64,000 nt of DNA from Zhengitettix transpicula (taxonomy: Eukaryota; Arthropoda; Insecta; Orthoptera; Tetrigidae). The notes below the pieces were generated by a model. That model had not been told where the DNA came from. It searched no databases and worked only from the letters and a program-made list of their open reading frames with translations. Numbering within the stretch: position 1 is the first letter of the stretch; every line of letters starts with the position of its first letter. A program made the translations under genes and the position numbers. The stretch is taken from positions 131,447,032-131,511,031 of the forward strand of contig CM073591.1 in assembly GCA_037074705.1 (NCBI GenBank), written 5' to 3'. Positions 35,890 through 47,620 of the stretch are shown in pieces.

Positions 35890-36729
35890 CATAAGCGGAA
35901 TCTTTCTATAAAGATGGAACACAAAAGTTGGTTTCCCGATATGACAAGTGGCAACTATGTAGAAAAATAGTTTAAGAAATGCTCTTTCATGTAAAAATAA
36001 AATTTGTTTTGAAAAAAATTATATTTATGAGTTTTTTTCAAAACGTTACTTACTTGTAATTCATATAATATTACGACCTAAAGGAATTAAATGACATAGC
36101 AGTGTAAATAAGTTATATTGTAGTTTTATATGAATATATCTACGGTTGTATAAACTTTTTTATTGAAATCATAAAGTATGGATCAATAGTCACGACGTGT
36201 TGTGAAACTAGGGACACATTTGAAAAAATGAAATTCACTCCAATGATTATTTTTAAATATTTTTTATTTTAATATATGCGTGGTTTATGTGAAAACAATT
36301 CAATTATTAATTATTATTCTGATTATCGTTTTTGTTATTTAAGGAAGATTACGGCTGATTAGGACCGAAAATGCTACCAATAAAATATACTTGTGTTTAG
36401 AGAAGAAGATTTTATTACAACTTTCAATAGCCGTATAGTTTAAATCGGGTAAATAAAATAGCGCAAATCATAATTTTAAATTAATAAATCTGTTTCGGGT
36501 TGCATTAGATCCGAAAAATGGAACTTGATTAATTTAGTTATAATTTCAAATGTCTGTTTTCTACTATTTTATTTATTCGAGAAAGGATATAATCATAATT
36601 CTAGATATTAAAATTGAATAGAAAAATGATAAATAAATATAAAATCTGATTCAGAATCTTTTAGAAATACATGCAATTATTTATTTTATACAATGTTTTC
36701 AACAATGTTTTAAATAATGTTATATTAGT
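35890..36729. other. AT-rich stretch, nothing recognised
   Basis: No gene or structured repeat supported. Confidence 0.45.
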
Positions 36730-36873
36730 TGAATAAAATCTTTTCGGAGTTCTAACCAAGTGAAAAATCGTCTTCGATTACGTTCGCTGTCATTTTTCTA
36801 GCAAAGTGAACGTCATCCAAACGTCGCGGATATAATTTTTCACTCGGTTAGAAGACCGAGAATATTTTATTCA
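36730..36873. repeat. MITE with ~39-bp inverted termini
   Basis: TGAATAAAATCTTTTCGGAG at the left matches the reverse complement at the right (TGAATAAAATATTCTCGGTC), and both continue into TTCTAACC(A/G)AGTGAAAAAT. About 65 bp of unique sequence lies between. It is non-coding and the superfamily is unknown. Confidence 0.8.
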
Positions 36874-36925
36874 TTCTTTACCCAGACAAAGACTGCATAT
36901 TTTATTTTCAAGAGACTGTAAATTT

Positions 36926-37052
36926 ATTCTAGATAAAATTCTCGAGTCTCGACCCGTTGAATAACAACGTTACGATGACGGAGCTTGCCGTCGAAACGTT
37001 GTTATTCAACAAACAATTGGCCCGGGTTGAGACCCAACAATTTTATCTAGAA
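36926..37052. repeat. Inverted repeat with hammerhead-like centre
   Basis: Outer words TTCTAGATAAAATT and AATTTTATCTAGAA are inverted, as are GTTGAATAACAACGTT and its complement nearer the centre. At 36968-37008 the plus strand reads GUUACGA, U, GACGG, AGCUUG, CCGUC, GAAACGUUG. The GACGG/CCGUC stem is perfect and the first box differs from CUGACGA at two bases. It looks like a PLE terminus pair. Confidence 0.7.
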
Positions 37053-37079
37053 CAGATTCACCGTGAAAGCCGTCGCTCT

Positions 37080-39377
37080 CTAATGTAAATTTATTAATTT
37101 ATTTACATTTTATATACATTTAATAGTTTAAAATATTTATGAAAACCTGCAGATGTTTCAAATGTATGAAGAGCATCTGTAATTTTATAAACAAGGCCAT
37201 TTTAATTTTAATTTGATAGATAACCAAGCAATATATTCTCAAAATATTTAATATTTGTATTTCTACTTTCTAGAGGAACATTGTTGGCCAACTCAAATCA
37301 AAATGAAAGGTATAGAATAATGTACAAACTTATGATTAATTTACTACGAATAACTGCATTTCCTTTGAGTTTATAGCAATTACGAATATTTACGAATATC
37401 ATCAGTACTTCTCCATGCAGAATCATGCCCAACCAATTGCAGGTCTTTATTACAATCATATAAAGTGTTAAATATTTATTTAAATTAAGCCCAAATTATT
37501 TGATGGTTTAGAAAAACGTATTTCTCACAAATGAAATGTCTAATATTTTATTATTCTGTGTACCGTAAATATGAGTGGAATTTTGTTTCTTGATATTCTA
37601 AACTTTTTATTAACATCTATCCTTCACCTAGAGGAAGGCAGCAAGATTTTGTTCTATCTGAACACTAAATAAGTTACGTGTGAAGTGTTTCGAATTTAGC
37701 TATTCTGGCAAGACGATAGTCTACCAACGACCGGCAATTAAAAGTTAAAAGGACTGAGTTCGTGACAATCAAATACGTGTAACGCATCAATGCAGTTTAA
37801 AAACAAAACCATGGAAATGGTCCCACTCCAATGGACGTGGATGCAAGGTATTGAGAGCTAAGTTAATCATAAATGACAACCTCGAAATGATTATATATTA
37901 GTATGTATAAAAATCTATTTCTTGACAATTATTAAAAAATTAACAGCGATAAGAATTATAACTATTGCAAATCCTGGGGACGTTTATCTGATAATCCTCC
38001 TTCAAACAATTATGGAAAAGTAACCACTTATATTAGTAAGGTAACACACGAGTGCATATTTGTCTGAGTGCGACTTTTCGGGAAAATTGTACTGAATATT
38101 GTGCTAACGGGCCGCAAAGTCTTTTACAAAATTTGACATTATTGCTTCCTAGCCTGGAGACTCCAACAGCTCTCTACCAATCTTTCTGTCAAATAAATAA
38201 ATTAATTTGACCATGTCACATTATTCTTACTTGCTTTATATATATAGTCAGCGTGTTTGAGCTGTTGAATAGTAAACCAGCGAGTCTGTTACAGAACGCT
38301 TACGTCTGTTTTGATAGGGATTTCCGTTTTCTGTCTCTCTTTTCACGATTCTCTCTCCCTCTCTCTATCTATCTATCCGTCACACACACAACCCCAAACG
38401 ATCCATATTCCCCATCTCTTTCCTTTAATTTATCGCGAAACTCTTCTTGTTTGGGGCTACAAACCATTTGATGACCTTCGAATGGTTTGACCTAAATACA
38501 ATAATTATGTCGGATTTCATGTATGCGATTACAGACGTGCTTTTTGCCAACTGTTGGATATTTTTCTGGAGAGTACAAACGGTTTTTAAGTATATATGCT
38601 AAGAAGCGCTTTCCCTGATGGCAGAGTTGCTCAGGGTGGGCGGACGCACTGAATGAAGCCACATGGTCGGTGGCTCGCCGCCACATAAATTCGGACACCT
38701 ATAATTCCGCATGACCCGTGAGGTCACAGGCTTTAATTATAGCCCGCGCCTCCGAGAGGCTCTCATGACCAATAACTGGCCTCTGTCTGGACACAAGCTG
38801 TTCCCCAAGTGCTGCAGGCGAATCCGAATACATCCCAGAGCGACGCTTCCGTGTCAATTGCAGGCAAACTAAACTGGAGTAGCCAGTCTGACGTACATCA
38901 TCAGCGACAGCGCTAACCATCAAAGCTAATAGAACATTTATTTTCACAAGTCGTCAACGAGGATCATTTGTGGCTACATAGTACGAGATGTCATTAGGTC
39001 AACTAATTCCATCAATACAGCATTTTCAGTTTCAAATTGCCACAATTTCAGAATGAAAAATTTCTCTCTCACCAGACACCGAAAAGTACTTGTCTTCCCC
39101 ATATCCGCACTGCTAAGAAGTGATAAAATATTAACAGAATTATCCTTCCAAACTCATCTGTTTTGGTGTCCGTCTTCACAGCTATACTTACAATTATTTG
39201 GCTTATTTTAAGCACTCCGTAATAGCCAAAGCCAAGGCGTGAATCTTTAAAACTTTGCTACAAGTTCTGTCGATTAAACTCTGAATAATATGATAATATG
39301 ACTAAATGACAAAGGCTGCCACATGGTCGTCCAAATACATGTTGTCGAAGAAACGTTGTGCGTGTAAATATCCTTAA
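37080..39377. other. AT-rich, with pyrimidine-rich tract and GC-elevated patch
   Basis: A TC- and CA-rich simple-repeat tract lies at 38325-38395. Between 38490 and 38960 the sequence is distinctly less AT-rich and single-copy in this window. The minus frame 38947-38699 looks like a signal peptide at first but starts with GTG, so no gene is called. It may be a regulatory or exonic remnant. Confidence 0.35.
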
Positions 39378-40047
39378 GGTGACCTGTCCGTGAAAAAAAA
39401 TCGATTTATTTTTATTTTTGTCTCATTGTAAAGACCAATTTACCACGGTTGTATTGATATATGGTTTGTATATGTTTTCAGCCTGCAAGGTGCCTCAAAT
39501 CGAGTTTTAAAAATGTCTGTATATGGGACACTGTCTTTTAATTTTTCAGCAAAGTTAATTTTTGTATATTTGGGTACCAAAATCTTCTAAACCACTAAAG
39601 CTAATGGAATAAAATTTTGTATGTAGCTACCAAACATTATTTTTTAAATTAAAGACTAAAATTATATTTATTATCCAATAAACTGAAACCTTCTACCAAG
39701 AATAATATTGTAAAAATGTGCTTTATTTTTTCCTCTATGTTAAAATGGTCATTTATTACTATTATTAATTAAAGAAGAATTAGTTTCACAGAAACCGCTA
39801 CTAAAACTGATAAGAAAAAAAAAGTTTTTAGCTTATCAGAGCATGTACCTAAATAGAACGAAGATTTTTTTTAACCTTATTGTCTGGCGGAACCTTTTAC
39901 TTTACTTCAATAAATCTCTACACATATCTGCAACATAGCTTTCCAACCTCTTGTGCTAAATTTCAATAAAATATCTAAAAATGTTTCTTAAATATATTCA
40001 CAAAGTCACATAAATTGAAAATAGCGTTAATCTAAGGACAGGTCCCC
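39378..40047. mobile_element. Non-autonomous DNA transposon
   Basis: The left end GGTGACCTGTCCGTG and the right end (reverse complement) GGGGACCTGTCCTTAG form inverted termini around about 670 bp of AT-rich, non-coding sequence. No transposase relic is present. The superfamily and target duplication are not clear. Confidence 0.55.
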
Positions 40048-40295
40048 ATAAGTATTCAAGGTCTTTCCCGGTGAATTGCAGGAATGATTTTCTCTCGGGT
40101 TGTACATATAATCAGTGACAATTCGACGAATGGCACCGTCATATTCTTCAGACACCGGTTTTTATTAGTCTGTATAGACATAATTAATATTTACTCAATT
40201 AAACAATAGAAAGAAAGCTTCAACAAGCTCAAGCCGTAGAGGCCATGAAATTAAATTGAATTAAAGTGTCAAGATGGAAAAATTTTGCAACCGAT

Positions 40296-40385
40296 CTGGA
40301 GTCGACAAGGATAGCTCAGTTAGCAGACCTCTCGCCCGGTAAGCGGGAGGTCCCGGATTACATTCATGGCCCGGTCGACACTTTT
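40296..40385 (+). repeat. tRNA-derived SINE head
   Basis: GGATAGCTCAGTTAGCAGAC (A-box-like), a perfect hairpin word CTCGCCCGG...GCGGGAGG in the anticodon-arm position, and a degenerate B box (CCGGATTACATTC) give tRNA order. The flanking GTCGAC at each side pairs as an acceptor-like stem. The B box is too damaged for a working tRNA. Confidence 0.6.
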
Positions 40386-40389
40386 CCAT

Positions 40390-43300
40390 TCTGAAACTTA
40401 AATAATTACAGACATAAAAACGTCATCTAGCAACTAAATGTTACACGTCGTAGACAAGATAAAATCTACGGTGATGCGAAAGACGGCGATAAAGGAATTT
40501 CTTCTACTAAAAAACTATCCTTCTGTAGTTGAGATGTGACCACTATATTTCCAAAGCATTAAAAACTGTAATAGAGTCGCAGTCCATTAAAAATAAACAT
40601 AATTCTCTTGAATTCCAGTCTCGTAATTCAACATTTCTGTCAGAGAGAGAGGGGGGGGGGAGATGGGGGGTACTCTGTCGGAAGCTGTGGTCGATTAATA
40701 GCGGATTTAGGAGTTGAAACATGAGTAGCATGAATGCACGAAAAACAATGTCTTTCAAAGTAACATGGTATATAAAATAATTTACGGGCAAAGAGTGAAT
40801 TATATTTCGAGGAACATTCGATGGTTTCCAAACTCACGAGCCTAGTTACACGCCACGAAACGCTATAATCTTTGTTATTAGTGTCGTGTATAAAGGTTTA
40901 CGGAAATGATCTACAGTTATGGCAGTCTCCGAAAGTAGGGTGAACAAGTCCTCGGAACAACGAATCCCCCACAACAGTATTTCTGTTCCTAAAGCTGCAA
41001 CTCGGACTATGCCTGTACGTTCAACCACAAACTTAGTAGATCATATCTTAAAACAATGAGATATGTGGCAGTCGATTCGTAAATCTCACACACACAATAT
41101 TTACATAAGACACTGTCGAAAAAATATAGAACCTGGATACAATTGGTATTTGTAGAGATCCGTGTGAGAAATCTTAACATCGCAACAACGAACAGGTTCA
41201 GCTGTCCTCAAGGAGACAGATGGCGGTTGAATATGTACGTTATTTGATAGAAGGTTTTTTAGGAAAGCAATGTAGTGGTTCATTTGAGCTTTTACATTAC
41301 ATAGAGAATGCATAGGCTATAGCAATAAACAAAATGTGGGACCACGGGAAGTTCCACGGTTTCGGAAATGATATGATCAATCAGATTATCTCATAATAAA
41401 AAAATTTCTTACAATGTTGACAAAGGTTAACAATCCAGACTAGTATATAACTCCTACGATGAACAATCTGTAAACAGAGGAAGTCGTAAAATATATTAAG
41501 TAGACGTCTGGACAATCGACATTATTGAAAATGTGGAATATATGTAATTAAATCACAGATTATGCTGTTATTTATTCATATATTTTAAACTTGCTTTTAT
41601 CCGATTTTCCATATACATAGTGTTATAATTATTATTAATAATAAATTTGATATCTAATTTAGCGATTGACCTTGTGTTCTAAGCGCCTTAGCAGATACTA
41701 AATTTATTTTTCTAAAATGTTTGTTTTCATAGTCATGTTTAGCCTTCGGACGCCTTATACCGATTGTAGCAATATATTCGATTTTCTTCTTTCGTTTGTA
41801 TATGAGGAGTACGAGTAAGCTGTAGATTCCGTCAAGATAGTGACTTGCAGAGCCACCTATCGGCTTTTCCGATAACTATCAGTATTGTACCTGCAGACGG
41901 AACGATTCTTTTTTCACGATTTAATAATAAATTTCGGGTAAACACCACCCAATAAAACTGAATTTGACATTAATTATGCTGCATCTTTTGTAAAAATTAA
42001 ACATGTGCTTTGTAGTTTTGGTATCGGGGAAAGAGGAAAATATCTTTGCCTTGTTTAAAATGAAAGCAATTCGTACTCTCGACTTCTTCATTAATCTCAA
42101 AACGTTTTTAGGGGTCACATCTGCACGTTCATATTTATTTGAAGCGCGTAAAGCGCACAATCTACCTGTCTGAAATAGACAAAATTCAGCAGTAATTATT
42201 TAATACAGAAGAAAATCTTTACCGTTGGAAATTTCGATTTTTTTTGTAGAAAAGTTACAGTAGCTTTAAATTAATGTTTTTTTTAATGTTTCTGTTTTCT
42301 GCATGTTCCTTTGCAAATAATAACCATATTTATACGCTGATAATTGTGAAATTAAAATAAAAATAATAATAAATATTTGTGAATGTGAATGTAAGAGCCA
42401 AAAGACGGTACTACGGAGAAGTGTTGAGGATAGCGACTGCTTCGTCGCCCTGTGTTTTTGGTTGGGCCGGCCCATGGGGCGTGTTCAGAATACACAAGTA
42501 GCAGCCAGCTCAGAGCTGACCAAATCATAAAATATCTTCGCCTAAGCAATGGTTACACGCAATAATTTGGTAGCAGCTCTGCCAGCCGAACAGAATGGAT
42601 TTTTTAATTGATAGCTCTGCGGCCATTTCTGGTTCATTTTAATGCCGTTTAATTAGATGCTTGGCGGCTACGTCAGGTCCAGTTGAACACCGTCCGGCTC
42701 CCAACGTCTCAGTGCTCAACTGCCACTTATCACAATTACTTTTTACTTATCCACGGCGACCTCACATTAATAAGGTTTACGTGTCGGAATTGTGAGAGGA
42801 AGGGTGCATTTTCTACTGATCGTGGAAACCATGACGGAAAGATAGAGTGGCAAAATCTCAAAATCGACCCTAATTCCTCGGAAGCAAATTGGACAAACAG
42901 CATTACATAGGGTTACGGTAAAAACATCATCGAAATCATTACGCTTAACGAAATTAGAGCGGGGAAAAGTACAAAGGAAGAGCAACGCTGCAATATGCAG
43001 TCATTCTATTTTTTTTTCAGATTAAACACCGTTATGATTTTCCGTATCATAAAGAACAAAAAGATTCATAACGCACTGTTCAATATGCTCTGAGAGAAAG
43101 AACCAGTTTGAAAAGAAATTAAAACTCGGTTTAAAATGATGCACTAAAATTCAGACAAAGAAAACAATAAACTGGAGTGAGCTCGTTTCCAAATATAACA
43201 ATAAGATAATGAATAGATTCGCAAGCAAACAAAATTTATGGTTTTAATTTGCCTAGATTTTTTATGCATTTATTAATTCTAAAGTAAGATTTGATGAACA

Positions 43301-43449
43301 ATTTATGAAACTGCTGAAACGGACAGGTACAGCGGCAATATTTTACGGATACAGATTCGTTTCTATTGTACGAACTAAAGCATTACGAACTGTTGTTAAG
43401 CTGATTCCTAATTGGTGTGCGAAAAGAAAGTATACATAACATTTAAAAT
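40390..43449. other. No gene; GC-elevated patch 42400-42960
   Basis: A pure G run lies at 40651-40660. The patch 42400-42960 (TTGGGCCGGCCCATGGGGC and GATAGCTCTGCGGCCATTTC are typical words) is single-copy here and has no convincing frame. 41800-41920 has a CACCTATCGGC word of repeat style. Everything else is AT-rich. Confidence 0.35.
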
Positions 43450-43712
43450 AGTTAATGCAGTTGATGGCCAGCTTAAGACAGTTTATTTAATTATCACAAA
43501 AAATAACGTTTCGGTACGTATTTGTACCTTCTTCACGTCTGTTCTAATTAACACCAAATATTAAAATCTTTTTGTCACGACCGGTTAAGTGTCAAATAAT
43601 TTTTAACATCCGGTGGAAATTATATACGGCCTGAAGAAGTTAGAAATACGTACCGAAACGCTGCTGTTTGAATTAATTAAACTGGTCATCAACTGCATTA
43701 TATTTTCCATAT
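43450..43712. mobile_element. PLE-type fold-back with two opposed hammerhead-like cassettes
   Basis: ATGCAGTTGATGGCCAGCTT (43453 on) and its inverted partner near 43683-43703 form the outer arms. Both arms hold GTTTCGGTACGTATTT or its complement. On the minus strand (43500-43540) the order is GUGAAGA, A, GGUAC, AAAUAC, GUACC, GAAACG, with a perfect five-pair stem. On the plus strand (43629-43672) it is CUGAAGA, A, GUUAG..., GUACC, GAAACGCUG, with a canonical first box but a broken stem. Confidence 0.75.
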
Positions 43713-44864
43713 TAAACAGACGTAAAAATAAAAACAGTTATCACAAATAATATTACGACTACAAAAAAAATTGGTCGATAATTTTTACCTTTTCCTTAGC
43801 TTTCTATTTGAAGAACCAACTTTATCTTTACAAATAATGGACTGGACATATTAATTGGTTTCAAAGGTAGCACACTAACACTCCAAGTCCGTGGTTTCTA
43901 TTCAACATGGCGATAGTTACAATTTCTTCGATGTTATATGGAAAATGTGAAGACTATTTAATTCAGAACACAATTTATGGATGTATTTAAAGAGTTATAT
44001 ATTCGCACTACGATTTAAAATCCGTTAACGTATCTTTATTTTCGGTAATGAGGGCCCGGAAATTTTATTTCCGTACATGAAATCTGTTTTTTGTTTATTT
44101 AAGAGTATAGGACACTTAACCAATAATTGTTAATAAATCGAGGAAATATGTTTGCCTGAAAGTGATAATTGCGTGTTTCCGCAAAATCAATACCTACATA
44201 AAATCAATTTAATTAGTTCAGTTTCGTCGCAATTAAATTTTTTTTTGTCTTCATGAAGAAATACGGTACGCATTTAAGGCAGGTTTCAGCATTGGAAACT
44301 AGTTCACTTTTCTGATCATTCAACTAATAAAATCACTGTAAATAGTTATATTCTGTTTTGGTTTTTGAATAACTAACACAGGAGAAAGAGAATAGTTGTA
44401 ATACAATCTGGGAAGTTGTACGTTTCGTAGATATAAAATTTGGATGTCTATCATTGTTATTATACCATTTATACTGACGTCAGTTATGCACACTTGTCTG
44501 TCTTGAAAAATACACATTCATTTTCAATTATTTAATTACTTCCAAAATTTAAAAAAATACATGATTAAAATACTTATAAGAATCCAGAATTTTGTTTCCA
44601 AGAAGGATGGACAGACAGTACACGAATTTTTATTCTTTTATTTTTTATATTTGGGAATACTAGTTTTTAGTTTAGTTATCTATAATACATACTTCTTTGA
44701 TTTATTTTAAAAATCATGTAAAGAATTTACTTGCTTAAATGTATAATGGTACGTTTTCATTTTGAGATAATTTTGTTGGATCTTTTAGTATATAAAATAT
44801 GGGAGAACCGCCAAACCCAGCTCTAGTATAACTTATTTTCTCAAATTATGGTAGTAAGCGCATG

Positions 44865-44907
<43 letters not shown>

Positions 44908-45109
44908 CAATAGTTGGAGTATTTTTCTTTTAATGCAGCATCCAGCCATCTTAGTTGTTAGCTGCAACGTCAAATAAGCTGCTTAGATTTCTAGGCATTA
45001 TCAGAACGTAGCGTTCCAAATGGTGTATTTATATTCGTTAAATTACAAACGGATATCATTTAATTTGTAATACTTTCTCATACTCACAAACATATGTTCT
45101 GAAACATTT
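43713..45109. other. AT-rich, with (AT)n microsatellite
   Basis: An uninterrupted (AT) run spans about 44866-44904. No gene or transposon motif recognised in the rest. Confidence 0.5.
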
Positions 45110-45312
45110 GATTTGCAAATTCTCTCATCAGTAATTGTATAGAAAAAAATTAAGAATTAAAGGCTTTTGCGTTTTGTCTACTGACCAGTGCAGTCCTGTC
45201 TCACTAGGCTATTGCGTTTTTTCTGCGCCTGGAGAAAGGAACAAGGCTTTCAGAAACGTTGTGCGTCATTTATATTATCACTTCTTTTGGCTGTATTTGG
45301 ATATCCTTCTTA
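45110..45312 (+). mobile_element. PLE family B 3' terminus relic
   Basis: It contains the PLE 3' non-coding words (TTGCGTTTTGTCTACTGACC, CACTAGGCT) and the terminal block CGCCUGGAGA, AA, GGAA, CAAGGC, UUUC, A, GAAACGUUGUGCG on the plus strand. A6 of the first box is mutated to G. It ends with TTTTGGCTGTATTTGGATAT. Confidence 0.75.
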
Positions 45313-45314
45313 GT

Positions 45315-45605
45315 AGTAAAGGTGTAGGTTCGAGAAATAGCATGGCGTGTGAGATGCGCAGTAGGAGAAGGGATAAGATGGAGGAGAGTATCGTCGTCAA
45401 TTGGGAACTCCGTCTTCGAGCAACGCCACTAGCATTCTTATAAACATTCATTATATTCTTGCAAACGGGATATACAGACAGCGACAAGGACTTCTTAGCA
45501 AGCTCTATACTTATCTCTTAACTTTTACGTTTGAGTTATTTGGCATAACAACATATTCTAAACTGAGCACAGTATGTTTCCTAGCGACAGGGTTTTCAAA
45601 AAAAA
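45315..45605 (+). repeat. Dispersed repeat D, copy 1
   Basis: Shares AGCATGGCGTGTGAG, ATGCGCAGTAGGAGAAGGG, AATATACAGACAGCG-like and GTTTCCTAGCGACAG with 47236-47500 in the same order and orientation. It abuts the PLE terminus. No coding domain recognised. Confidence 0.8.
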
Positions 45606-45930
45606 TTGCAGTAACGAAGGGTCGTAGTAAAGCTATCCCGACTACAACATCTAGACCACTGAACCATTGCTCATCGTATTTAGACACAACTAGTTATATC
45701 TCTTCGACTATACGTATCAGGTGAATAAACAAAGTTATAGCAACAGCCTCGGTAGCCATGCTTATGAATGAAATCATCGGGAATCTCCCATGTAAAAATT
45801 AAGGTTCGGTTAGTATAATTGGTATTTTCAGTTAAATTCTTTTTTTATTTGTAAAGCTAATTTGAATGTGAGCGAAGTGTTCATTTGTTCTATCTTTGTT
45901 GTAGTTTTCAACGCTCTATACTGGTGGACA

Positions 45931-46089
45931 CCTGGTCAAGAAAACTGAGGTTAAGGCTGTGGGAGAATCGACACTCTGACCAGGTGTCACTCCTAAATCC
46001 AGAATGCATCCCGTAAGATGACAGTATGGCAGCCGTCTCGGTAGGCCAAGGCCCTTCGGGGCAGTCGAGCCAAGGAGTTAGTTAGTTAC
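45931..46089 (+). mobile_element. Short retroposon with perfect 11-bp target duplication
   Basis: ACTGGTGGACA occurs at 45920-45930 and 46090-46100, exactly bracketing this 159-bp insert. The insert ends GCAGTCGAGCCAAGGAGTTA then (GTTA) units, a 3' end style of insect LINE/SINE families. The perfect duplication indicates a recent or well-preserved insertion beside the LINE relic that follows. Confidence 0.75.
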
Positions 46090-46104
46090 ACTGGTGGACA
46101 AGCG

Positions 46105-46685
46105 GGTATCTCTTTAGTATCTTTTTAAAGCACTCAACAGATGAGAGTAAAGGCTGCAGGCAAACTGTTCCAACTTTCTATACCTATATTTACAAATGAG
46201 AATTTACCTACACCTGTTCTTTGCTCTTTAGTACGAATTTTCTTGCAGTGGTCATTTTCTCCACGTGTAAGTCGAGCTAAGTAACCTCGTGTTTATTTCT
46301 TCCCATGCCCGATTCCCTCTCAGAGCCTTGAATATGTCGAATAGTCTCGCCTGTTTTCCCCGAGACTTTAATGGCTCCTGTTTTGGCCCGTTTCCATCAA
46401 GATTTACGCTCGATATAAATTTTGCCGCGGTATTTTGTACCGTTTCAAGAGATTGCCCAGAACGATAAGGATTCCAAAAAAAACAGAATCGAATGGTCGA
46501 AGAAGAAAAGTGAAGGGCAACTCACGCGAATTACTGCTAGCTATCCCTAGTGACCTCAACTCAAAACGTAACGCTTTTCCTGATTTTCATACCACATAAT
46601 GTTTTTTAGTCCCCAATTTAGCTGTTCGTTGTTTATAATTCCTAAATATTTACAGTTGTTCTCCTGAAATATAATACACTAGACG
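46105..46685 (-). pseudogene. LINE C-terminal relic, 3' half of a split element
   Basis: Minus-strand order: CKYLGIINNEQLNWGLKN near 46650, FFWNPYRSGQSLETVQNTAA near 46460, ARLFDIFKALRGNRAWEEIN near 46340, and TGVGKFSFVNIGIESWNSLP near 46180. These are the thumb and C-terminal blocks of an insect LINE ('CKYLGI', 'WDPYREGQ...VQ..AAKF', 'LFKA..G.RAWK.I'). Frameshifts and stops separate them. The upstream reverse transcriptase blocks lie at 47621-47893, about 0.9 kb away, in the same orientation and correct order. Confidence 0.85.
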
Positions 46686-47235
46686 GGCTCCTATGAAAAT
46701 AACTACTTTACAATTATAACAATATGATTTCATATTTAAATTAAATAATAAAAATAGCAGCCAATTAGTCATAAGGGGTCCTACAAAAACTTTTCTTGAT
46801 CACAGTCTGTTCGTTGGTGTTACTATATTAATGAAGGTATTCACCTTATTTATAATACATTTCATCATTCATCCGTTTTTTACACGTCGTTGTAATATCT
46901 ATGGTGACGTATCACAAAGCGGATGCGACATTCTTCGAAACACTTCTGAGTTACATTTTTTTAAATAGTGCATAGCAGAGCCATATCCTTCCGCATGTCT
47001 CTTAAACTAAATTATATAAGGAATATCCATTAACAAACAGAGTCGTATCCGGTGGTAGAGAGTCTGTTCAGTGCCGTGTTCCCCCAAATCAATTAGGATC
47101 TTAAAGGGATCCTTTTTGCAACGGTGGAAAGGTTGCAATAGAAAACGGCGAAACTTCTGCACAGTCTCAAGAAAAGACAGCGATATGCATAAAAGTTTTC
47201 ATTAGACTTCTACTTTGAAAAGTGTTGTACAGAAA

Positions 47236-47499
47236 AGGTACAGGTCGAGAGAGATAGCATGGCGTGTGAGTATGAGATGCGCAGTAGGAGAAGGGAGAAG
47301 ATGGAGGAGACTATTGTCGTCAATTAGGAACTCCCTCTAGGAGTTAATTTTATTCTTACAAACGAAATATACAGACAGCGCCAAGGTCTCCTTATCAAAC
47401 TGCATACGTATCATCTCTTACCTTTTACGGATAAGTTATTTGACGTAACAGATTATCCCAAACTAAGCACAATATGTTTCCTAGCGACAGTGTTATCAA
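47236..47499 (+). repeat. Dispersed repeat D, copy 2
   Basis: Second copy of the unit at 45315-45605, same orientation, with a 4-bp insertion (GTGTGAGTATGAG versus GTGTGAG) and a deletion near 47340. Confidence 0.8.
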
Positions 47500-47544
47500 T
47501 TTATTATAAGAAAATTTCAGTTGACAAAATTTTCTTATAATAAA
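47500..47544. repeat. Perfect 18-bp hairpin
   Basis: TTTATTATAAGAAAATTT at 47500-47517 pairs perfectly with 47527-47544 across a 9-base loop. It sits directly between repeat D and the hammerhead-like cassette, where it could be an element terminus or a target-site relic. Confidence 0.8.
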
Positions 47545-47570
47545 TTATGATTGACTGTAACATCCATAAA

Positions 47571-47610
47571 CCTGAAGAGGTCCCAATTAGGGAAGAAACG
47601 TCGTGTTTGA
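47571..47610 (+). ncRNA. Hammerhead-like cassette, well preserved
   Basis: CCUGAAGA, G, GUCCC, AAUUA, GGGAA, GAAAC, GUCGU, GU, U. The CUGANGA and GAAA boxes are intact, UCCC/GGGA pairs, and AC...GU can form the two-pair stem III seen in PLE ribozymes with U at the cleavage position. One extra G separates the first box from the stem. Confidence 0.6.
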
Positions 47611-47620
47611 TATTTATTAT

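Larger units (their letters stand above)
46725..47620. mobile_element. PLE-type insertion splitting a LINE
   Basis: This segment interrupts the LINE between 'MKLNPAKCKVVRL' and 'CKYLGI'. Its left end has TTCATATTTAAATTAAATAA and its right end the hammerhead-like terminus, as at 14.35-14.48 kb. Inside are repeat D copy 2 and a perfect AT-rich hairpin. It is therefore itself composite. No intact frame. Confidence 0.55.

Noticed and set aside
38699..38947. Minus-strand frame that resembles a secreted peptide with a signal sequence and a dibasic KRR site
   Set aside because: The frame starts with GTG, the first ATG lies within the apparent signal peptide, and no splice evidence links an upstream exon. 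It may only reflect a GC-elevated patch.
40296..40385. Possible functional tRNA gene
   Set aside because: The B box is degenerate and the T arm does not form, despite a good hairpin in the anticodon region.
44866..44904. (AT)n run as an origin or structural element
   Set aside because: It is an ordinary microsatellite of a kind expected in AT-rich insect DNA.
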